Shown here one piece after another: positions 58,601 to 64,000 of a DNA stretch of 64,000 nt. A program made the position numbers and the translations under genes. The stretch spans positions 1,537,075-1,601,074 of the forward strand of contig OX104119.1 of the NCBI GenBank assembly GCA_944474755.1. The letters are read 5' to 3'. This DNA comes from Limnoperna fortunei (taxonomy: Eukaryota; Mollusca; Bivalvia; Mytilida; Modiolidae). The notes beneath the pieces were generated by a model that was given only the letters and a program-made list of their open reading frames with translations, was not told the origin of the DNA and made no database searches. Position 1 is the stretch's first letter; each line of letters starts with the position of its first letter.

Positions 58601-58855
58601 GTATGAATGTATATGTAATATGTCTGTAGTGCTTATTTATGTATGTGGCTAATGTATGTTGCATTTATGTAATGTAGTATGTCAGTAGTGCTTATTTATA
58701 TGAGTGGCTAATGTGTGTTGCATGTAGTTACATGTAGCTTATCAGTAGGCTTTATTATGTACTGTATGTCGGTTAAAAAGCTCTTTAGAGCTTATGTTAT
58801 GTGTTGTTATTGTGCCGACTTTAAATAAAACTTTGTCTTGTCTTGTCTTGTCTTA
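55625..58855 (+). mobile_element. 5'-truncated non-LTR retrotransposon (CR1/Jockey type)
   Basis: The element comprises the end of an apurinic-type endonuclease domain, a full reverse transcriptase frame, a 3' UTR of about 650 bp, an aataaa at about 58824 and a 3' terminal (cttgt)n microsatellite at 58833-58853. Loss of the 5' part with an intact 3' end is the usual result of target-primed insertion. The 5' border is approximate. Confidence 0.85.
55673..58171 (+). CDS. Reverse transcriptase of a CR1/Jockey-like LINE, endonuclease domain truncated
   Basis: From the first in-frame ATG the frame is open for 832 codons to a TAA. Residues 1-100 hold the end of the endonuclease domain (GDMN, DPTCF, NDVILTN, GLSDVHNFISV, where the last replaces the usual SDH). 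The RT follows with NYRPVSILPYISKFFERA, SAFRTGYGCQTTLLK, LMDLSKAFDCLPH (catalytic D468), GVPQGSILGPVLFNIFLND and YADD at 555-558. The C-terminus ends in HCSACCS. The RT core shows no stop or obvious damage, so the insertion is fairly young. A 72-bp duplication (55673-55744, 55745-55816) repeats 24 residues near the start. An endonuclease-less copy should not move on its own. Confidence 0.9.
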   Translation: MFIGDMNYDMLNHDKSSPLTSVCDMFIGDMNNDMLNHDKSSPLTSVCDIFDLHNLVKDPTCFTKNANPSLNDVILTNAPNQCMNVLNFNCGLSDVHNFISVQFKRNISTRKTIMKSYRSFKNFSQDNFISDLNKVDFDSITSDSNVDLAYSHFESEFINIANKHAPLKSRRALPKPAPFMNSVLRKAVYKKKMLHNKYLKHRSNTNWEKYRIQRNLVNKIKKDSIKQYFFERCTGGPKSNNFWPTIKPFLSNKGNVNNNEIILEENNEIINDQEEVATTFNNFFINVAKDIGPNIKTDNDQHPSITKIKENKQNFEPLVFKEIDIDFIEKQINKANIKKATGKDGISPKLLKLAKPAISKPITNLINKTINSSKFPVKLKEAQVVPCYKKNNALDKSNYRPVSILPYISKFFERAINDQLTDYFNKIFHPFLSAFRTGYGCQTTLLKIVEDWKTALDENKYVAAILMDLSKAFDCLPHNLLLDKLKTYGLSEKSLKLLQDYLSDRKQCVKLGSSYSNWGEIYKGVPQGSILGPVLFNIFLNDIFYFIHDTSLYNYADDNTLSYAGYNLDELITKLETDSLILIDWFTINQMKANPDKFQALAIGSKTQEKNIIFNINNNEIKCEDEVKLLGVTIDYQLKFNTHIANICKKASRQLNVLKRIGKHLNKLGRLTIYHSFILSNFNYCPITWHFCSELNTNKMEKLQERALKFIYNDNTSSYEELLTRSKMPSLKIRRIRCIAIETFKIINKQSPVYLHDLIEIKQNKYNFRHQNTANIPRVRTTRYGLNSFKYFAAKTWNDLPDHFRNESSFFQFKNLINSWNGKSCHCSACCS

Positions 58856-59477
58856 TGTAATTTAGCATTATTATATATAGGTGTAATGCCCTATATATGA
58901 AATTTTAAGTGAAAGAAAGATTTTTTAATAAAAAATTTTGATGTCTCGCCCGTTCGGTTACTTTTGCTCAGGCTATCCAAAAGGATAATGACCTCACCAG
59001 GGCGAGGTGTCTATGGACGAAGCGTCCATAGCCGAAGTCATACTATAGCCGAGGTGTCCCGAAAGCTATTTCTCTATTTTCTCTGAAATGAGTGAATAAC
59101 AATATAAATCCACTGACCTTTATGCTGTACTTATATCTGTTTAATCGGTTTAATATCTAATTTCATAAACTGTTGCCACGATTTGATGCCCTACAACTAC
59201 AAAAACCACTACTTTCGTTTTCATCAAGTTTTCGTCTTGCTGGTCTAGCAGATTTTTTTGTCACGTGATCAATTTCACAAGGGAAGTAATGCAACAACGC
59301 AGATGCGGTCATACTAAACGCAGAGAAGTGCAGAGAAGCACAGAGAAGTGAAGAGAATTAATTCAAACATAGTTTATTTGATTAAATAAAGGGTTAATCA
59401 CGTGGACAAAAGTCATTCTATTTCTGCCATGTTGATTTTTGCAAATTACTTTTACCACCCGTTTTACAGTACATATG
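58856..59477. other. Intergenic DNA with a small hairpin
   Basis: ctatggacgaagcgtccatag (59011-59031) is a 9-bp-stem hairpin. tgcagagaagc-type short repeats occur at about 59320-59355. No gene is seen. Confidence 0.4.
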
Positions 59478-59540
59478 TTTGTCTGTTTATGATAACATCG
59501 ACAGTAAATAAAGCTTTTGTATTGTATTGTATTGTATTTA
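59478..59540 (+). mobile_element. 3' tail of a second LINE, (tattg)n
   Basis: cagtaaataaagcttttgta followed by ttgtattgtattgtattta has the form of a polyadenylation signal plus a pentamer 3' tail, like the end of the LINE at 58.83 kb but with a different pentamer. Only the tail is recognised. Confidence 0.5.
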
Positions 59541-59588
59541 CGGTAATAAAAACAACGTCAAAACATGTCATAAATATATAGATAAAAA

Positions 59589-59635
59589 TGACGTCATTTT
59601 TATAAAAATGACGTCATTTTTATACAAATGACGTA
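59589..59635 (+). promoter_or_regulatory. Three CRE-like sites at 20-bp spacing before the transposase
   Basis: TGACGTCA occurs at 59589-59596 and 59609-59616, and tgacgta at 59629-59635. TGACGTCA is the consensus of CREB/ATF factors. The spacing is exactly 20 bp and the last site is 43 bp upstream of the transposase ATG. They may be subterminal repeats of the transposon serving as promoter or transposase sites; that is inference. Confidence 0.5.
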
Positions 59636-59677
59636 TTTCCGCCCAACTGTCAAAACAGAAAAGTATTTTTGTTAGCG

Positions 59678-60690
59678 ATGGCTACTCCAAGAAAGGAAAT
59701 GACCCCAGACAACATGGACAAAGAAGCCTCGATCCTGCAACTGTACAAGTCGGGCATGAAGAAAAGTAAGATTGCTGAGCTTTTAGGGATTAATTATTCT
59801 ACTGTTCTGAAGTTTATCATAAGATTTGAAGAGCGCGGTTCATCTGAAAATAAAACTCGGAGGGGAAGACCACCAAAAATGGATGACGGATCTGTCGGAT
59901 TTTGAACCGAAGTATAAGAGAAAGCAGGTCGGCAACATTAGTTGATATTACGAACAAATTCAACAACCAAAATCCTGTTCAAGTGTGTAAGAGGACAATT
60001 CAGAGGACTTTATATAAATTTGACTATAAAAAACATTCAATTCGTGAAAAATTAGGAGTCCGGGCTGTCAACCGTTTACGCAGAGTTCGTTGGTGCCGCA
60101 CTCATTTAACATGGACAGTACAGAATAACTGGAGAACAGTGATATTTAGTGATGAAATGAAAGTTGTCAGTGGCACAGGACTTGTTAAAGTTTTGAGAAC
60201 GCGTGGAGAAGCTTATCGCCCCGAGTGTCTAGGGTACGTCAAGCCATACTGTGGGAAGCAACTTACTATAATGGTATGGGGCTGCATAACCTATTATGGT
60301 GTAGGTACTTCAGTGTTTGTAAATGGAAATATGAACAGTGAAAAGTATACAGAGGTTCTAGATAACAATCTTTGGCCTGTTATTGTGAAGCATTTCCCTA
60401 ACAAAAGTAGCTTGTTTCAGGATGACAATGCGCCATGCCATGCGTCGCATGCAACAAAAGCCTGGAAGGAAAGAAACCAGCTATCTTGTTTACCTTGGCC
60501 TGCGCAATCTCCCGATATTAACATTATCGAAAATATTTGGTTTCTTATAAAAAACCTCGTCAAAAGAAATATTTCTAACATAAAATTTACCGAGGACCTT
60601 AAATCTGTGCTCATCACTGCTTGGAATTCTGAAGTAGGATTTAGACTTTGTCTTGCTGTGGTCAATGTGATTTTAATTTTAATATGTTAA
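59678..60690 (+). pseudogene. Tc1-type transposase (DD34E) with one frameshift
   Basis: Two overlapping frames encode one protein. The first (from the ATG at 59678 to TGA 59903-59905) carries the paired HTH region: KEASILQLYKSGMKKSKIAE, LGINYSTVLKFI and the basic GRPPK linker. The second (open from about 59902 to 60690) carries the DDE core: FSDEMKV (Asp codon 60151), FQDDNAPCHAS (Asp codon 60424) and SPDINIIENIW (Glu codon 60529), with 34 residues between the last two. A shift of frame near 59890-59905 separates the parts. The C-terminus after NSEV diverges into a hydrophobic stretch without the usual Tc1 ending. No clear terminal inverted repeats were found. The catalytic triad is intact but the copy should be inactive. 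Confidence 0.88.
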
Positions 60691-63600
60691 AATCTGAATT
60701 TATTCCTTATATTTGAATAATTGATAGATAAATAATTTTAAAATAATTATAATTCAAATACAATTATTATTCGCAAAACTTCAGTGTTTAATAGTAATTC
60801 GATTAGAATGAGCCTGATATTTAAGACAAAGTGAAATGTGTTGTTGAAACATCGAAGCTAGTAGAGAGTCAACACAATGTAGGGAATCAAGATAGGCCTA
60901 GACCAATAAAGACTATACGTACTAGTCAAGACAGGTTTCAGTCTGGTTTAAACACGCTCAAGACTATTTCTGAAATTCTAGCGAATACGATGTCGAATGC
61001 AATGTTAGACTAAATGTCTGCACATTTTGACAAAAATACAATCCATATTAAGATCAAGTAAAATAAATAATTTTAAAACACGATCAGTAACCGTGTAAAG
61101 GTAAGTATCATTTATACATTGTTTGATTTATTTGATAATTCTTTACATCCAGATAGCAGTATTTTACAATGTAGCTATATTCATTATGAGAACAAATTAA
61201 ATTAGAATAAATTCGGGAAAGATGGACTAAATGGCAAACAGTTTTGAATACCACTGGAAACAAATTGGGTATTGATTAGTGCTTTTTATAGCCGCTACAG
61301 CGAGCCTACTCTTATCGCCATCCACAAAATATGTCCTAGCATGCATGGAACGTGGCACTCCAAACACATTACCCACTGTGGTCCGAGGTCAGACTTTCCG
61401 TATTTAGCCTGACAACCCACAACGAGAGGGCATCTTTTATCCGCCACGTGAGGACGCACTGGGTAGCTCTGCTAACACTCACGGTATTGTCAGAGTATCA
61501 TTAAAATATAAAACCGTTTCAGAGATTGTTATTAAGTAAGATATTTAAACATGCATATGAGGATAAATAAAAATAGCAAAGAAAACCGATCGAACAACAA
61601 GAGCCAAAAGTCAATGGACAGTTATAATCCTGATTTATACAAACGCAACACAAAAACCAAAGATAAATATTGCGCCATATGGGGGGGGATATAGAACCAA
61701 GCACACAAAAATCGCTTAAGCTGTTCTGACCAGTCTATTGTTTTTATAATAGGCTATTGTTTCCAAAGTGCTTCGAGATGTTGTTTAGATATTTTTATAC
61801 ATTAAGTACTTAGATTGAATCCATATAAACAGCACTTAAAAGTAACCAGAAAACTTGCATCTATAAACAAGGGATAACACACAACATTTCTAAAAAAAAT
61901 TATTGGAAAAATAATTTTTCAGTGCATTGAGCGGTCATAACTGAACCAAATTCAAGTACTTTATACTTGAGTGTTGCTTACTATGCAAGGATCCGTACAA
62001 CTTTGTTTAATTTTACTACAATTTAATACATAATGCTCTTGGATCGTTCGTGGGGCAACGGTCAACATGTGAAAACTATGAAAAAATATTGTTTTAAATT
62101 ACACGCTATTTTCTTGGGTCTAACATCCATCAGCGAATAAAATGTCATCAAAGATACCAAGGTAAATAAAATTTACTACGCCAGACGCGCGAGTGAATTG
62201 CTCGTTCATTATCCTGTCCTTTCTCTGAACTAAGTTTTTGTTTGTAAGTTATAATATAGCGGAATTTGTTTATTAATTTTTAGATTGTTCCCTTTCCGAG
62301 TGGAAAGATTTTTCATTATGTTCTTGTTTATAAGGGGTTTTCTCTTTTCGATCAGAAGGCCTAACTGTTAACTATCTGTTTATCAACTTTTTCTCCCAAC
62401 TTTGAAACCGTACAAGATTCCCCAATGAAAATTGTTGCAACATAGTTTGTGATGGATTGCGACACTTTGTATGTCAAAATAATCAAAGTAATATTAGGCG
62501 TTCCTGTCATTTAACTTTATGTTTTAGTTCCTATATAATTTTATAAATCTAACACATATTATTGACCATTAAGACTATATTTAAGTAAGACTATGTGTTA
62601 GAGATAAATTTCTTTGAATACTAAAACTAGTCACAGAATGATACACAAACGTATTGCGTTTGTGAATTAATGATAAAATGTGTTTCGGTAATAAATATAT
62701 TTCTGTTATGCTGCTCGCTGGACTTATATAAATTTTAAATATAATAAAAATACATATCTTAATGTTAAAATCACACTGACTACAGAATAAGTAAATGTCC
62801 ATCCTACGTCAGTTTTTACATGCCTATTGTATTTATAAGTGTGTCAAGTGGCTGGTAGTAATGCAGACAGTAAACAACACTTATAAACAAGGAAACACTA
62901 GTATTTACTACTTGTAAACAAGGAGGCACTTGCACTCTTACAAATGTTTCATTCACATGGTTCAATCCATATATAGCCACTCATTTATTCATTTAAGTTC
63001 ATATGACGACCATGAAGTAACATGACAAAACAATATTTAAATTATCTTATATGAACGTAACAATGGCAATTTATTACACATAACATGTGATTTCTCAGTT
63101 ACTTGTTTGCGGGTGTCATTTATTGTCCCATTAGATATCCTATTTTTTGCAGAGGTATCCGTAATCGTAAAATTATAAATGAAAGGCACAGAAAAGGACA
63201 CATTTAATGCAAGATTAACTAATATTAAGTCTAACAATATCAAAAATGACTTTTATTGAAGTTTAAGAACATTGAGAGAAATTACACAATATGTCGTTGT
63301 GAAAGTACTATTCCTGATTAGCACGTGACCTGATGGGAATCAGGACATCAGGAGAGAAAACAAATACTATTTTCTACTTAAAAACGGCTAAAAAGAGATT
63401 TGGCATGTTTAAAAAAAATAGCAAAGAAAACCGACCGACAAGAGCCAAAAGTCAAAGGACAGTTACAAATCCGGATATAGACAAACGCAACACAAAAAGC
63501 TAAAAACACAATAAACAGAAAGAGAGTAACCCGAACCCAATAAAAACCATTGGTGCACTCAGGTACTCCGGACGATTAAGCAGTGCCTGCCTCTAATTAG

Positions 63601-64000
63601 ACACCCGTCGAGTTATTCATTGTCATTTCTAGGGAAAAGTCAAATCCAGGAATAGAAATCACTACCTGGTTTAACCTGGTTTAACTCACCAGTTCTTTTG
63701 AAATGCCTGTACCAAGTCAGGACAGTTGCCGTAGTTGCTGTATTTTGATTGTTGGTTCTGGAGTTTGTCGGTTTCACGAACTTTAATTTGTAGATTGTTT
63801 TTTGACAGTTTCATCGGTGTTCGGTATTTTGTTATTACCTTCATTTAACATGGTTCGGTCATGGCATTCATACATTAGACATATTTGCGCCAGAAGCAAA
63901 TACGAACCTTTGCCTATATTACCTTGTCTGCACTCTTTACCATGTCTTAAGCTGAATTTGTCAACATCAATTAACAAATGTTTCTTATAATTACATAGTT
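60691..64000. other. Intergenic DNA with dispersed repeats, no gene seen
   Basis: A block at about 61565-61670 (agcaaagaaaaccgatcgaa, agccaaaagtcaatggacag) recurs at about 63420-63520. The part at 63690-63850 matches the repeat at 15815-15965. A fragment at about 62138-62195 matches 4148-4205 (aagataccaaggt, tacgccagac). About 61425-61470 matches the reverse complement of 4407-4440. A G9 run lies at about 61681. No frame resembling a protein family is present. Confidence 0.5.

Overview
This is a eukaryotic, probably bivalve and most likely mussel-like (Mytilidae), genomic window. It is AT-rich, its genes are split by GT-AG introns, and it is crowded with minisatellites, MITE-like elements, tRNA-derived SINEs, a CR1/Jockey-type LINE and a Tc1-type transposon. 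Several dispersed repeats look familiar from mussel genomes, for example the ends around 'acgccagacgcgcg' and 'gggtcaggtgagct'. The organism assignment is recall plus inference, not a database result.

Only two host genes can be supported, both on the minus strand. The main one runs from about 44.39 kb down to 16.14 kb. I could assemble nine coding exons whose GT/AG borders and phases all agree, giving a predicted 1,225-residue protein. Its order is a DZIP3-like HEPN domain, a short linker, three titin/obscurin-like I-set Ig domains, a Roc GTPase domain with a long charged insert, and a COR domain. It looks like a cytoplasmic, STAND/NLR-like or ROCO-type sensor combining a putative HEPN RNase or signalling module with a GTPase switch. 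Downstream on the same strand, at 12.58-11.72 kb, is the terminal exon of a compact B-box plus NHL-type beta-propeller (TRIM-like) gene.

The most striking DNA feature is a 45-bp minisatellite of about 265 copies (about 26.86-38.78 kb). It fills about 95% of the intron between the first and second Ig exons of the HEPN-Ig-Roc-COR gene. Its long open frames on both strands come from the 45-bp period and are not taken as genes. Other introns hold a 79-bp array (21.1-22.6 kb), a 55-bp array, a 60-bp duplication and two oppositely oriented SINEs.

Layout. 0-0.3 kb: broken tyrosine-recombinase fragment. 0.4-4.8 kb: inverted repeats and a MITE, no host gene. 5.0-10.8 kb: five minisatellite or degenerate arrays (21, 36, 39, degenerate and 70 bp). 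11-11.5 kb: foldback elements. 11.7-13.5 kb: B-box/NHL gene. 14.6-15.7 kb: 36-bp array. 16.1-44.4 kb (perhaps 45.0 kb): HEPN-Ig-Roc-COR gene. 45-55.4 kb: repeat-rich intergenic DNA with a 166-bp array, a MULE-like foldback with 9-bp target duplication, a 52-bp satellite with trimeric higher-order structure, and a TTAA-flanked palindromic element. 55.6-58.9 kb: 5'-truncated LINE with an open 832-codon RT frame. 59.5-60.7 kb: frameshifted Tc1 transposase preceded by three CRE-like sites. 60.7-64 kb: dispersed repeats only.
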